Source of the DNA: Camarhynchus parvulus
Taxonomy: Eukaryota; Chordata; Aves; Passeriformes; Thraupidae
Direction: 5' to 3'
DNA length: 64,000 nucleotides
NCBI RefSeq assembly: GCF_901933205.1
Contig: NC_044573.1
Coordinates: 27,835,493-27,899,492 of the forward strand
The notes under the pieces were generated by a model. That model was not told the DNA's origin. It was given only the letters and a program-made list of their open reading frames with translations, and did not search any database. Position 1 is the first letter of the stretch. Every line of letters begins with the position of its first letter. The position numbers were made by a program, and so were the translations under genes. Positions 13,092-28,100 of this stretch are shown here, piece after piece.

Positions 13092-13141
13092 TTAGTAGCC
13101 ATATTTTTCATTGAGATGAGTCTTGCCATCACCACTTTGAC
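13092..13141 (-). CDS. SLC4A1AP: SLC4A1AP exon 14 (stop codon)
   Basis: The acceptor is ccattag|GTCAAA. It encodes [16 protein letters not shown] and then TAA at 13094-13092. This is the conserved C-terminus of kanadaptin. Confidence 0.95.
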
Positions 13142-16100
13142 CTAATGGACAAAGAGGAAGAGTTGCATTATTCCTTTTATCCCTCACCTAAGAGAAATGT
13201 GTATCCCTGTATGAAAGAGTCTCTAGGTAGCATCAGCCATACAAGCACAGAGGATAAAAAATCAGACTGCATATTGCAATGTCTTTTGATTTACACTTAC
13301 AATTCATTTCAATTTTACTAACAGTGTTAAGATTACATCAGGTATTCCTGTTTGTGTGGCTGTTTTGTTTGGCTTTTTTTCTGGAGTCCTCATAATGCCA
13401 GCTTAGAAGGAAAGTTTGACTATTTATTGTCAGGCAGAGCCAAAAAACAGAGCTCCCTCTTATGGACACAGCTTGCTTAACTATCCCAGATCAGACTTTG
13501 GAGTTACTGCATCCAGGATTCGGCTCCTGTGGATTCATATGTCAGAGATGTGCAGTCATTTCACTGAAGGATGAATCACCAGATTACAGTTTTCTTCAGT
13601 GAAATTTATTCTTATTTCTATAACCTTGCAACAGCCTTACAAAAATTATAGCAATAAATCTATCAAGTGAAGGCCAAGCTTAGAACTTACTCTGAAAACC
13701 TCAATGCACGAAAATGAGTTTTCTATTTTAGAGGAACTGAACATTCATTACCCTGTTTAAAAATAACTTCACCTAGCTAAAAACACCCTGGAACTAAAGA
13801 TAAAAAAATATTCAAGTTTAACATATGTTGGACGAGGGCATCAATTATTCAGTGCCTTCACCAAAGCATTATCAATACTTTTCTCCAAAACAGCTGACCC
13901 AGTGTTTGTATTCCAATGATTTTTGAAAAAAACTGAAAAGAAGCATTTTTGGATTTCACAGACTTCTGTGAAAACTGAGAATTCTGACATTGCTGGAGCA
14001 TTTATCCCTAGGGGAGGTTTGAGCTAGTCTTTCAACTAGGTTACCATACCACCATGTGTGAATGCAGTTAGCTCTCTCGGGTGTTACAAAACTGAAAAAC
14101 AAACTTCAGGTGTCTCTCTCCAATGCCATGAAGCTACTACAGATATGGTCTGTACTTCACTGCAAGACCTGCCTGGCCATACAACAAACATGGGGCACAG
14201 CATGCCACAAAACATCAGGTTCTGAGTAAAGTATTCCTGAACTAGCTTTTTTCCAAGGACTTAGAAGGACATCCTGATGACTTATTAAGAAGATTCTTCA
14301 GTTATGAGACTAAAACCAGTAAGGAAATGGTTGGTACCTGCAGGAGGAATCCATATGCAGTAGTCTGGGTCATCATCTGGGTACTGTGAGGAAAAAAAAG
14401 GTTGTTGGACCTGCAAAGAGAGGAAAGATTTTTTTAAGGTGCTGTACCCCTCCACCAATGTGTCACAACCACTAAATCCCTCACTAACTCAGAGACAAAT
14501 AATCAGAGGTGAGGGTTATTTCCACAAGAGTCAGAGATGAAAGCTAATACAGAAGAAAAATCAAACCCTCAAATAGATTCAGCTCATTTCCTTTAGAGTC
14601 ACAGACTAATAAAAATGCTGTTTAGAGGGGACCTCTGGAGGTCATCCAGTCCAATTTCCCCCTCAAAACAGAACCCGTCCACTTCTGGACAGTTTAATCC
14701 TAATGTTTGGTGATGTCATTTGACATAGGATGTCTTTATGCAGGGAAAAGCTTGAGAGTAGGATATTCAATAGGTGCTTTACTGATTTCAATGCACAACA
14801 CCACTGAAAACTGGGTTTCAGGTGATTTTCAAACTGGAACTTATAGAAGCTCAAGTATTATATAAAGGTAACTTAGTTTTCAGAAAGATAAGAATGCTCA
14901 TTGTTTTCAGGTCTCACTGGCATCTTGAAATGTTAAAGCAAACCACAAAAGGTCACTTGCAATGCAGTTGTTGACACAGCAATATCTTTTTGTCCTTAGA
15001 TTTTTAGTTTTTGCCACATCAGCATAATTTTCTCAACAACTTCTGTTTTCAACAACTGCAGGTAAAAAAATCATACAACTGTAGAGTGCAAGACTTAAGA
15101 GCTCAAAATAATGCCAAGTTACTCAGCACTGATTTGCATTACTCTGTACCATCATTACAGTCTAAAGTTATGAGTTGAAACAAATTTTCATTCCCTCAAT
15201 AATTTTCTTTCCCCAAAATAACATCTAAACCAGCTTTTTTAGAAGACGAATGTTTTCCAAAACATTAGACTGCAGAGCTGTACAGCTTTTAAATATGGCT
15301 TGTGAACAATGACTTGAAAATTGTTTTTCCAGTTTTACATGATTCAAAGTTATTGAAATATTACAAAAAAAAAACCCACGAAAAACCCAAACAAAAAAAA
15401 GAAAAACAAAAAAACCCAAAACCAACAAAACAGAAAAACCCAACTGACTTCTGGTTGATACTTTCCATGCAAGATCTGAGCCCAAAGGCAGAGACAGCAT
15501 GTGGAAAAAGTGATTTGTGATGGGAGAAAGAATACACCTAAGCCATCTGGCATTTGTCGAATGCTCAGTGTTAGAGCAAACTCTCTGCTGATGAGAGGTG
15601 CTGACTTGACTGCCTCAGCATGAAAAACTGCCTTGTCCTCCCTTATTCATAACAGTGGTAAAACTTGGGCTTCACCAGTATAAATAAACTCTTGATTTCT
15701 TCAGCATCTTTAGCAAGGCCAGGAACAAAAGACAGTTCTGAGGACTGTGCCTACCCAGTCCTGGGTCCTTGGCCACGACTAACAGCAGTCAGCACACACA
15801 GGATGCAAGGATCTGAGGTTCAGTAAGTGCTGCAGGGCTAAAATTAGATGGTCCCCACAAAGAAACTGTTCCAGTGGTCAGAACTCAAGGTCCACCAAGT
15901 ACAGTCACCAAGTCAGCAGAAGGGTGGGATGCCCTCTGAAGGGAAGAGCCTCGCAATAATCATTAGGCTGTCAGAGAAGATCCTTTCCAGCTTCAGGAAG
16001 GCAACAACTGACTGAGCCCCAAAATGTGCAAAACTTACATACTTTACATTTTAATACAAAGCACTGCTATCACCAAGTTAGACTCCATCAACTTGTTACT

Positions 16101-19100
16101 ATTTCACTAAAAAAGAGCCTAGAAATGACTTCCTCTTAAGCTGCAGGAGTCATGGTGTTGTAACTGACCTTGCTTGAGCTATTGATTTTCTTAACTTTCT
16201 CAGATGTCTCTTCAGGTTCCTTATTTACTACCTTGGATGCTGGAAAGAAAGCAGAATTGTTTTATGACACAGCACAAATGACCAGTTCTACAGACATAAA
16301 CTTATAGGAAGTTCACATAAAAATTAATACAACCGTAAGGAAATCCAAGATATCTCACTGCACCACAATAACTTGAGAATAATACTGCTGAACATCTTAT
16401 TGTTTTTCCTAGATTTAATTTAGGTTAAATACACTGTCGGTCATGCAACTGAATGTAGTTTAGCAAGATCCTCTATTAGTGATTCTGTAATATTAACTTT
16501 AGTTAATGGCAGGTGTTTATTTTCTAAAAGATACTACGTGTAAACACTGCAGTGATTGATATAGAAAGAGAGGAGCAGGAAATGTGCAGGATCAATTTGC
16601 TTTTTAAAAAAACAAACAAACACCAAACTTTAGAATTGATTGGTGAAAAGAATTCCTTGGTTTTCTGCCACTTAGTATTTGAAATACTGATACTCTGATG
16701 GCTCTTTATGGGTAAGATGATGAGGACAGATTCTAAAGAGTCTGAGTTACAAAAAAATAGAAAGGTCATAAAAATCTCCTCCATGTACACCTAACATTCT
16801 TCACTCTTCATTTTCAAGATCTGACTTTTTGTGCATACATGCAGAGGCATCATCTAGGTCACCAGGAGATTATTACCTAATGTTATGTAGTATTTGTCAC
16901 TTTATAAAAGAAAGTTTTGTCCTTCTGTAGTGCTAAGAGCTAATGCAAAAGAATAACAGAGGAAAAAGCATCATCATAGTCTCCTAAATGAATGATTCTT
17001 CTCACACTGATTTGTTGGAACAAAAAACCTCTAAACAATTAATGACTATGAAAAGCAAGGACAGCTGTAACATAGTGCCCAGTCTTTACCACATCCTTAC
17101 CACTTCCCAAGCAAAACACAATGTTTCATTTCAATTCTAGATTCTTTAGGCTCTAGATTAGGCTCAGTTTCCTTTGACCCACATAAGATACTACATCCTT
17201 TAGTCTGTTTCTAAACCCACATGCTATTACAAAATAGTCTGTACTGTACTGTTCACCTTGGGATTTCTCTTGTGAGGGTCCCACCTGAGATTCATTTCTC
17301 AGTACCTTTGGCTCAGGCAGAGAATCAACCCCTGTAACACAAGAAAGAAAGAGCTTAGTGGCCCTACAGTAACTCTGATGAGCAGAGTGCATCCCTGAGA
17401 CCAAGCACAAAAGAGAACTCTTTGCTACATTTGTCTCAGGAAGAACTCTTTCAGAAATCTTCCAAATTATTTCATCCACCGAGTTCATTGCAACGCAATA
17501 AAGAAAATTCTGTGATCTGTTAAAACACTCTTCTGCAGCAACATTTCCAGCATTAAGCCAAAAAGCTAGAACTAGCTGTTATCAAACATATTGTTCACTG
17601 AGAAACATCATTACTGAGTTTTCAAATGCATCAGGCTGATACAGGAAGGGAGGGATTGGAGATACCTCAAAGGTACCAGTATACCATTTTTTCCACTACC
17701 TTTCCATTACCACTTTTGAAATTGTTTTTCCTCCCTACAAATGGATCTGAAGTTTTGCACAGATATTTGTTTTCTTATTATGCCACTTTTACTGCCAACA
17801 AAACATCGCAGTTGTTTTCATTTGGACAATCAATTTAATGGAAACAGGGCTTATCAAAATAGGACTTCCTTACATCCAGGAGATTTGTTCTATTTCACCA
17901 AAAAGCATGAAAAACTGACTGCAAAGCAGAGTTTCACCTAGAACCATATGAACCTCAGCTGCTGCCACAAGGACTCTAGACTCATGGCAAATAAACCTAT
18001 GGAAAATAAATAGGCTCAAACATTTGATTCACATAGCTCTTAAAAGTTCAGCAGTAACAGACTCATCTTCATTACTAGAAAAATCAGAAACAATGATTTA
18101 CCATCCTGAAGGGATTCTAGATTTTTGTTGTTGCAAGGGGAGTCATCAGGAGCATGAGTTTCATTCCCTGTTTCTTTCTCTAGTGTCATCTTCATTTCCA
18201 GGTTTGACATTCTGCTGTTTACTGCATCTGCTTCTTGCTGCTCCTCCATTTCTTCTTCCTCCTCCTCCTCCTCCTCCTCCTCCTCCTCTGGTCCATCATC
18301 TTTTGTTTTTAACAAGCTTTCAGGGATGTCTGGACGCTTAACAGGCAATTTCTGCAAGACAAAGACTTGGGCATCAGTGCCAAGACAGAGGCTGATGTCA
18401 CAGATACTCGTTACAGGAGAAAGCACACACAGCACTGTCAGAGACAGCTGGTAAGGAAACACTCTCAGGATGACAAATAGTTGGGGTTTAAGGAAAAGTT
18501 ATTAGAAGAGATGGAAGATGAAAAAACATGTCCAGTCCATAAATAAAGAATGCAGTCTTTTCATAAGAGGGACACTGGAAACTGCATCAATCATGGATAT
18601 GATCTTGGCTATGAAGAGGAAGAAAAACAAGAAAAGGACTGGCTGCTGAGGCAGAGCACTGGCTCAGCCTCATGTCCCCAGACTGCCTCTCTTGATCCAC
18701 TGCCTTTTGACCACAGCTGTGCCCCAGGAAACTGCTGTGCAAAGACATGGAATGGCAACTGCTGGCAGCAAACAACATCCAACAGTCCCTGCTTGTTGCC
18801 CATGCACCTTCCACTGCCACAGGCTGCACCTCCATGCTGTTTCCATGCATGTTAGGAGACACAGTTGCCACCTATAGCCCCCACAGCCTGAGAAGGTGGT
18901 CCCACAAACAGCCACTGACCTGCAACACCTACAAGTCCAACTTACCCCTAGGCTTCCAGTTTTCAGTTTGAATTTGCTCCCCCCTTTCATTGCACCAAAG
19001 AGAGGCAGGTTCATCTTTTTAGGCTTGTTCTCTGCATTCAGACTGTAACTCCCACTCCTAATAAAAATCAGACACAAAGGGAAACAGTATACAAAGTATC

Positions 19101-22100
19101 AAACAAATCTTATCTATACAAATGCAAAAAAACGCACAAAGGTCTGCCTATGAGAAGTGAATATATAAAAATCCTTTAATTTCTCTCCTACTTGCAGTAT
19201 CCAAGGAGGATGCTGCAGGAGATGACTCCTCCATCCTACATATATGTTGTAGGATTCAGACACATGCCATAGTAGGAAGCAAAAAATGAATGAACAAGGG
19301 AAAAAACCCTCTGTATCACAGACTCCCTTAAATTGAACTGCATACATACACACATATTTATATATAAAAATACACTTGGAGGCCAAACCTTAATTTAAAT
19401 GAATTAGGTAATTAACCTCTAATCAAGCTGCCACTAGTAAATGAACCCAGCACACACCCTCTCAAACTGCAATGGTGCTGCTAGGCAGTAGCTGAACAGC
19501 CACTACATTTGACTTCCAAATACATTTCACAGAGTGAAAGTGGGTTTCATGCTGTACATAGTATCTGTAAAATTCTGCAGTTCCTTTTGGATGCACATGG
19601 AAAAAATAAAGAAGCTAACAGTCTGCTCCCAATCCCTTACCTGTGTCACCCTGCCAGCTTGGGCTGGTCTCACTCCAGTGCTGTGCATTTCCCTCAGCCA
19701 TAGATGCTGCAGTAGCCCAGAGGCACAGCAGCTCCTTAAAGAGCTGAGCCAGGTAGTTTGGAAGGCTGCCCTGCTTTTGTGATTGGAAAGCTGCCTATTT
19801 ACTGGGCTTGCACAACTGGCCATGGATAAGAATAAAGGGAAAAGTAATTGTTTCATGTTTTCACCAAGACTTACTGGGGCTTCAGCTCAGGCAGCTCTGT
19901 AGGCTTGACAAGCTTTATCAACCCTTTCAGTCTCTGCTGCTCTTTCTTCAGTTCAAACGATCGCAGGTGAAGCTTCTTGCGTGCCACGCTGTCCAACGTG
20001 CATCCTGACTTCATTTCAGTCATGAACTCATCCAAAGAATCCTGAGCTGCTGGGTGGGACTGGACTAGGCAAGATAAAGGGAAGATATATAATGTTATGG
20101 TGGGAATATAACTGTAATCATCAGGTCCTGCCTTTAGAGAATAAGGTACATAGGAACAACTATCCTCTCTGTGAGATTCTGTTGAATAATGGAGGTTGTT
20201 AGGCCTGGAGAGATGAAAGCATTTCTCCTAACAAAAGCCTGGAAGTAAACTTTAATTCACTTACCTAAAAAAGCCTCTCTCAAAATGGAACGTTTCTTTG
20301 TGAGTGCTATTCCTGGTTGTTCATCTCACTTCTATATCTGCTCTCCCTAAAAAAGTGGCTTAGGAATTTTTTGTAGTCACAAACTAAATTAATCCCAGCC
20401 ACATGAAAACCTACACCACTGCATAGGGAATCAGATTTTGATGTTCCTGGGATGTTTATGTCATAACATTTGTAAAGTTCAAAATCAATCAGTGCTGCCT
20501 TGTACTCCTGAAAGAGTGCATACAAACCAAATTTCTTGCATTAGGCCAATCACACAGAATGTACCTTTATTTTGACTAGATTTTCTGCAAGAAAACTGCT
20601 TTGAACTTGAAAAAGAGTAATGACAGTCTTTTTACTCCACCTAATTTCAAAATATTAACAATATTATGCATACTTGACTAATTAAAATAAAACTCAGGAG
20701 GTAAAACTAAATCTCTAATGAGTAAGAAAAAGAAATACTCTTCTAATACCTGGATTTAAAATAACAACAAAAAAAATCCAGAAAAATGCCGTTCTGTGGC
20801 TTGAACAGTATTTCAGAAGTTGTTATATGGTATTCAAAAATAACCTGGAGGCAAACAGAGAAAAATGTTCTTGCCAGAATTTTAACAAGTCTTTGACAGA
20901 TAGTTTTCTGCCTTTTAATATTCAATGAAAAGTGGCAAATTCAATATGTATTTTCTGCCTTATAAGTGTTTTTGTATATATGCACAAGCATAATTATTTG
21001 ATCAATGAGCTATTTTCAGTTCAGCTTGAGCTAATTAAGTAGCACTTGAAATTTTAAATGCATAAAAATAAAACAGACCAAGTTATTCTAAAGAGTACAT
21101 ATTTGAGCAGTTTTACAAGACTTAAATAACTAGAGGAAAGTCTAATAAGACTCATGCTTACAAATTGATTCAATTGAAAAGGATATTTCTGATGTAAAAC
21201 AAAACAGTTTACCATTTGAAAATACACGAATGCCTTAACAGTAACTGTTCAAAGAAATACAGAATTAATAGGCTTCAAAAGATAAGAAACAGTTGTAGCA
21301 TCCACCTCCATGCAAGCATAAATGATGACAAAACATGTCATAGAGTATTTCTATAAGAATTTCTTTTTTCTTTTCATCACAACTATTTATATAAACCAAG
21401 ATAAAAACCAACAATGGTAGTGTTAACAATGTTTAAACCTCCTTGCAGGCAGGAGCTGAGCAAAATGATAATTTGATTTAAACATCAAATTACAATGATG
21501 TGGTTTAGTGAGTAGTCATATTCTTCAGAACAATTAAAGCTCCACAATTAAATCCAGAGCTCACTGCTGCACTGCAGAGTGGTGTAAGTGCTTCAGTCAG
21601 TAGTGATGCTCAGGGAGTTGGGTCACCCCTTCTTGCAAATTGGATTCTCTGCTCAATTCCACCAACAGTGCCTAATAACAGCCAGTTCAGCTTGCAGAGT
21701 TACAGTTAGCATTCCTTATCTGTTGCAGCAGTTTTCTACACTATTGAATTAAAATCTGACATTACTAGGAGGTGAATCAATCATGTCTATTATACTTTAT
21801 ATCCCAGCGACAAAAAGCTACAGGGCTATTTACTGCACCATCAACTTATTGATATTTTTCCTGAACAGGCAACCAAAGATGAGACTGAAGAGCTCCACAT
21901 ATTTGATCTGCATCCAGCAGCATCAGTGAGTGAGTGATACGAAGTCAGTCCACCAGTAATTAGTTCTGAAGAACCCCAGGGAACAATTTGTGAACTTCTA
22001 CTGAGACTTTTTTAGACAACTACTTAATTTCTCCAAGTGCTTGGTAAGAGGTGCAGCAATTTAGCCTGTCATTCACTCACTGGTGTCTCTACACTCTTGT

Positions 22101-25100
22101 CTTTAGGCTCCAAATAATCATTTAGAGCAAACAAAAGTGCATTGAGGTTTCAGAAGTGGATGTAATGCAGGAGGTTTGCTGGACAGGTCATGACATTGGT
22201 ACAAATGTTCCATGGTCAATAACCCTGCTCCTGGCTTTCTCAGCATCTGTGATTAACCTAAAACATTCAAATAAGAGAAAACCAAAGCATCTGGAAAACA
22301 CCCAAACAAACCAGCTGACTGATGCAATATTTGCTATGTTTGTTTTACCCTGGTCTAGTTCTGGGAATTCCCATCCAATACTGAATGATCCTGTGCTTCA
22401 GCAAGTGCCAAGACTGCACTTTTTTTCCACGGCTCTAAACTAGCCGTGTAACCACCTGCAACTTACAAAAACATGTATTGGGATTGCATGACCAGGTTTT
22501 GGTAGGGAAGGGGCCTACAGCATTATATGGTCTTAGCAGAATTATAAAAATGAACTGACTCTGCCTTCACCCAGTCTCTACTACAATGCAATTCAGCAGT
22601 CTTGTTGAGAAACAGTATCAGTAGAAACAAAGGTATCTGAAGATAAGAAAGCTCAGAATTACATCCCTCAGACAATCTAAGCATTAGCTTATTTTGCTGG
22701 TCAATTGCTAATTATTTATCAAAAGTATAAGGCTGAAAACAATTCCTTCAGACACACAGAACATCAGTTTGTATGCTTGGTGGAATGGTACTACTTTTTG
22801 AACAGGGAGCTGGTACAATCAATCACCAACAAAGATGTTGATATAAATGACTTTTGGTGCAGAGCTGAATAACTAGAAAGAAACACAGCCATGTAACACA
22901 CAGAAGATAGCCCAGCTGTCACACTGCTGCTAGGCTTCTTGGAGAGAAACTTCTGACAAACTCATGGTGCAGCCTTCATTAATGCCAACTCTGTTAGTAA
23001 GGTTTTTGTGTGAACAACCAGCCTAAACACATTTCCTTCCTGCCTTCCTTTTACTCCGTGAGACATCATCAGTAACAGAAAGCAAAATGCAGCCATTGGT
23101 ACAGTTTGCTTTTGAACATAACTCACTAACAGATACCATCACTGGTCTGGAAAGGCTCTGCCTTCAGAAACAAAGGCATAATCCTAGAGCCTGAATGGCA
23201 CTCTCCAGTGCTGGCATGTTCACTGAATATATGGGTTAAGTGTCAACTGCTTTGTCTCCACATTTCTCCTTCCCACCTTTCCATAATACAGTGTGTTTAT
23301 AACAAGAGAAGTGAAATAAAAAATATATTACCTTTTCTGTAAACTCTTTCCTCCTCCCTTATAAATGTTTTTTAAGAGAGTAGAAAAACCAGCGTTCCTC
23401 AAACTGGGTTAGTTTCAGCAATATGGGCAGATAAACAATAATAATATTCACCCTTTCAGAACTCCAGGAGCTTGTACACTTGCCACTTTACTTAGATGCT
23501 GCTTGCTTTGGAAAAAGCTGCATTCATTAGCAAGTGACTATAAATAGAGTACATAAACTATTGGATGAAGACCGTAAGAATTCTCTCAAGCTAACTCAGT
23601 GACCTGCAAACCTTCCTATCCCTTTGTGAAAAGTGGACACTGACAAAAAAAAAAAAAATCCAAACCTTTGAAAAGAGAAATCTCTAAGATAATTTTCGGT
23701 TCTGTATTATTCTTTATGGAAAGCACTGTGATCAAATAAACTTCATGCCTTACCTTTCCCTGAAACCTTCAGCTTCTCTGTTATCTCAGAAAGCTCATTT
23801 TCTGCTTCTTTTAGCTTTGTGACCTATGAGAGAACAACATGCTTAGAAGACTTCACCTTGTTAAAATCTCATTTTAACAGTTACTCAAGTATCCTATCAC
23901 ATTACTTCCACTTTTCTACTTCTGAGCTTTGACCAGGACTTCCTGGGCTGAAAAAAATTAGAAGTCTATATTCTTCCTAAACAACTTACTCATTTTTTGA
24001 CATGGAAAATTATTTAAATCATTTCTGAAACATAACAGTATGCATAATTCTTCTGCAGTACTGTTATACCACCACTGAGCCCTCCAACCCTTCCTATCCC
24101 TCACAACCTACTGTCTTTGTAGGATGTATTGTCTGTCATATGCCTGTCAGTACAGGATTCTTATTCTTTGAAAGAGAATGAGATATTTCTTTGGGATGTG
24201 TCCTGTGAACTTAAAAGCTTGGAATTTTTTTCCAGTTATTTAGAACTAATTTAAAAGTATCCTGTTGTGGCATTTCCTTCATCCACTGCCATGATCCACT
24301 AAGATTTCTTAGTCATAATCAAATACAGGCATGAGAGAGTAACCCTGACATGTCATAACAATTGTTCTTACCAGGGAGTCATAAGTCTCTGGTTTTTCTT
24401 CTATTTTACCAGCTTTCTTCATTCTGTTCAGTCGTTTCTTTTCCACAGCACCAGTTCGATCAAGGAAGGTGTCGTCATCACTGTCATAGAAATCCTCATC
24501 TTCCCAGTTCTTTGATTTCCTTTTTCGGGATACTGAGAAAGGCACAGGAGAAGGCAAGAAACAAAATGATTTGCATATCACTCAGCAATAAAGCAAATTC
24601 AAGACAGCACTCTCAAACCCCTGATTTAGGGCATTTAGAATGATCACAGTTATTCACCTGCTTCCTGCCTCAGAACTCCTCGAGCATCCAGCAGCCTGCA
24701 AGCTTCCAGTGCACACTGTATCATTGCTTCCTTCTTTTTTCCTGAATGGAGAACCTCTGCCACCAGCTGCTTCCCTGATGCATCATCCACAGGCAACCTG
24801 TTCAGTTTGAAGGATCAGAGAACAGCTCAGATACAAACAGCTTTTCAGGGATGCTACTCAGATATTTTACAATGGCATTGCCATTTCATTTTAATATTTT
24901 CTGTATTAAATTTTTCCAATTTTCATTTCATACAGCACCAATCAAAACACAAGCATGACTTCCTAATCATGCAAGTCAATTTGTATTTCACTGGTCCAAA
25001 CAATAATCTTTCCTCTATTTATTCCATTAGAAATACAGGAAGTTAAAGGGTTAAATGTCAATCCCTGAATCATTTTAAGTACAGGTATCTTGTATCCATA

Positions 25101-28100
25101 CAATATGAATAAAAAATAGTTTCCATGATGAAGCAAAGGATTTTTAAGCAGTACAATCATTACTCTGTTGAGACTTGTTGACCTAATTTCCACCCCACCT
25201 TCTCCTGTCTTATAAAATAATTACATTAGTGGCCTCTAGCAGGAAGCCCTCAAAAACTGTCTTATACCATACAGGAACTGAAATCAGGCATACAGTAGAA
25301 TTAAGTTTGGGGTTTTGTTGATCTTTCTCATTAGGAATTGAAAGAGATTGTTTCCTAGTTTCTTCTCTTGTATTTCTATTTCATACACTGCTCAAAACAA
25401 GGGGAGCTGAAAGAACCTAGGCTCTTGCTCTCTCAAATTTCATCCCCTAGGAAAACCAAATCCTGTCAGAAGACAAAGGAGCACAGACACTGAACTAGGC
25501 ACTGATCCTTGAACTTCTGTCTCACTATCAGGGCTTAAGTCTAAATTCAGCTGGCTTCCTTGCAAGTGTGACACAACAAGTAATTCCTTCAGCTTCTGTT
25601 TGCAAATTCAAAAATAGTCAACTTCCATGTACCAAAGGAATGGAGATGTACTTACTTGATCCTGCATAGCCAGCTGTTGTGCCCACGATCATCATACTCA
25701 TATTCTAACTCTTCTCCTAGACAAGAAAAGAAAATTGATGTAGTAACCAAAATTGAAATAAACAGGAATAATCTTTACAGAGAGAAGAATGTCATGGGAC
25801 ATTCTTCTAAACAAAAGGGATAACAAGCTCTTGTTACATACCATGATTTTGATTTACTTATGCTGATTTGTTTTTTTTTTTCAAAATCAAGGCTTTTTCA
25901 GACAAAAAAAATCTCTAAGTGGCCTGTTTAGGAACATGCAATTCAAAGAAAAAAAACCAATCTTGTCTCTGCATGTATGAAAGTGGCTGAAGCAACAACG
26001 GTTTGTAATCTGAATTCACAGATACTGTTTGTCTTGAAGGTTTGCTTTTTCACTTCACGTGAGTGAATATTCTTCAAGTTTTCACTAGCAACCACTGAAA
26101 CTTTAGAGCACTTAATTATTGCCTTTTGTCTTCTTTAAATTTTCCTATTTTACAGTTATACACAATTACAGCCATCTCCAAAGCAAACAGTCTGGAAATT
26201 GAGGGGTTTTGATTTTTCTGCATAGCTTCAAAGCATGGGTGAAGTTTGAGTGTCACTCCGGAGGATACAAGCTGAAGGATATTCCAGAATACAAGCTGCT
26301 CACTGCTGTTTAGGAATTAGTAACTAAGACTCAGATATACAATGGCGGGCCAAGTTTTAATGAAAAAAACCCAAAACAAACCACCACAAATCCCTACCAA
26401 AACCTGATGAAACAAAAAATGTTATCCACAGTGTAACAGAAAAGTTTTGCTCCCACATGACACCTTAAATCCCCCTGAAACATAAACAACAAAGTAACAC
26501 TTCGCTAAGTAAAAAATCACATTTAATAAAAAAAGAAATAATTACCTTCTCTATCAAAAAAGCCCTGCAAGGCCTTTCTAGGGTCTTTCATATAAAAGGC
26601 ATCTTGAACATCCTGAAAATCAACAGCAATAGGGTTTTCTTCAACCTCATCCTCCTCAGCATCCTCACCTGGAAGACATCCAAAGTCCAAAAAAACCCCA
26701 CGAAACATGAGAAAGAGAACACCAGCATATTTCAACTTTCATTAGTTTGAAAGAAGTAGCAGCTATGCCATAAAATTACTTCCCTTAACTTCATTATTGC
26801 TGTACTCAATCAAAAAAATTAGTTGTTTCGCTATTAGTTATTCCAACACATGATTCAGTTTTGCAGATCAATGTCAGTTTCAGTACTTTCAAAGGTTTAT
26901 GAGCTTATACACTCAAAAAGACCCAACTGACTTTGCTGCAAAAAGTTCATTAATTATAATTTACCTAGCCCTAAGATGTGGGCTTCCTGTTTAAATGTAA
27001 AGACAGCTATACTGCATAGAAGTCTCAACCAGTTAAATTTCACCTCTTGGGCTAAAGTGTGGACATCATCACAGGAGCAAACCAAAGAGCATTAATTAAA
27101 CTCTAAGTTTCATGGGCTTTTATAGGTATAGGTAAATTACCTTCTCATGTAAGGCCGCAAACAAGCTCACTGAATGTTAGTTTGTCACTTACCCTTCTTT
27201 TTAACAGCAAAAGGATTAATTTGTACTCAAAAACCTTGACTGGATTGTGACTCTTGGCAGCCAGTTGGAATACTAACCCTAATATTCAAAAGCAGGCTTA
27301 CAGACTGCATATTAGCCAATCAACATATCATCACTGACCCATGCCCCACGAGCAGCTCAGATCACTATTCTGAATCCTTTCATTTCTCTCCTCTTTCTCA
27401 TCTTCCTCATCAGAGTCCTCTCCCAACATTGTCTTTTCTAATTTTGCTTGCTGCTGCTTGCGTAGTGCCTTCAGTTCCGTCACAGTTAGTTCTGACTCAG
27501 ACTCCTGGTCCTCTTTGGGTCCCTAAGTCAAAACAGAAAATCAGCAGAAGTGTTTTTTAAAAACCCCAAACACGTATTTCCAGCACACATGCAGATTACA
27601 TGTAATAACATAAGCACATCATTACACTGCTCTTCAAAAAATGAAATCATTTAGCCATTAGTTCTGGTTTGCATTCCAAAATATATTAGTTTTAATGGCA
27701 TTTTCAAAGGAAGGACAGGGAGAAATAAGCATTATTGTGTACGTGCAGTCAGATCCATCTCACATATAACTGTAATTAAAAGGCTGAAGGCAAAAATTCA
27801 CGTCAGAACTAGATGCATGAACCTGAGGAATGAGCAGCTTCTGAAGTGCGTGTACAACATGTGATGTGCTGTCCAAGTTCCTGTTAATAAACACTCTCCC
27901 CTTTCCCCAAAGAAATATTAGTTCTTTATTCACTGGGGCATCATACTGTCAGAAAGACATTCCTAATACATCACACTGTTGGAGAGAAATGCCTTTTGCA
28001 GTCAGCACTACTTTTCTCCCAGTCAAACAACCACGACGGCGCTGGGCTGCTTCCATTCCGCGCCACACCTCAGGCGGTCACCCGACGGAGCTGGGAAAAC

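Noticed and set aside
18024..18341. Plus-strand frame with a poly-Pro run
   Set aside because: Antisense shadow of the poly-Glu tract in SLC4A1AP exon 10.
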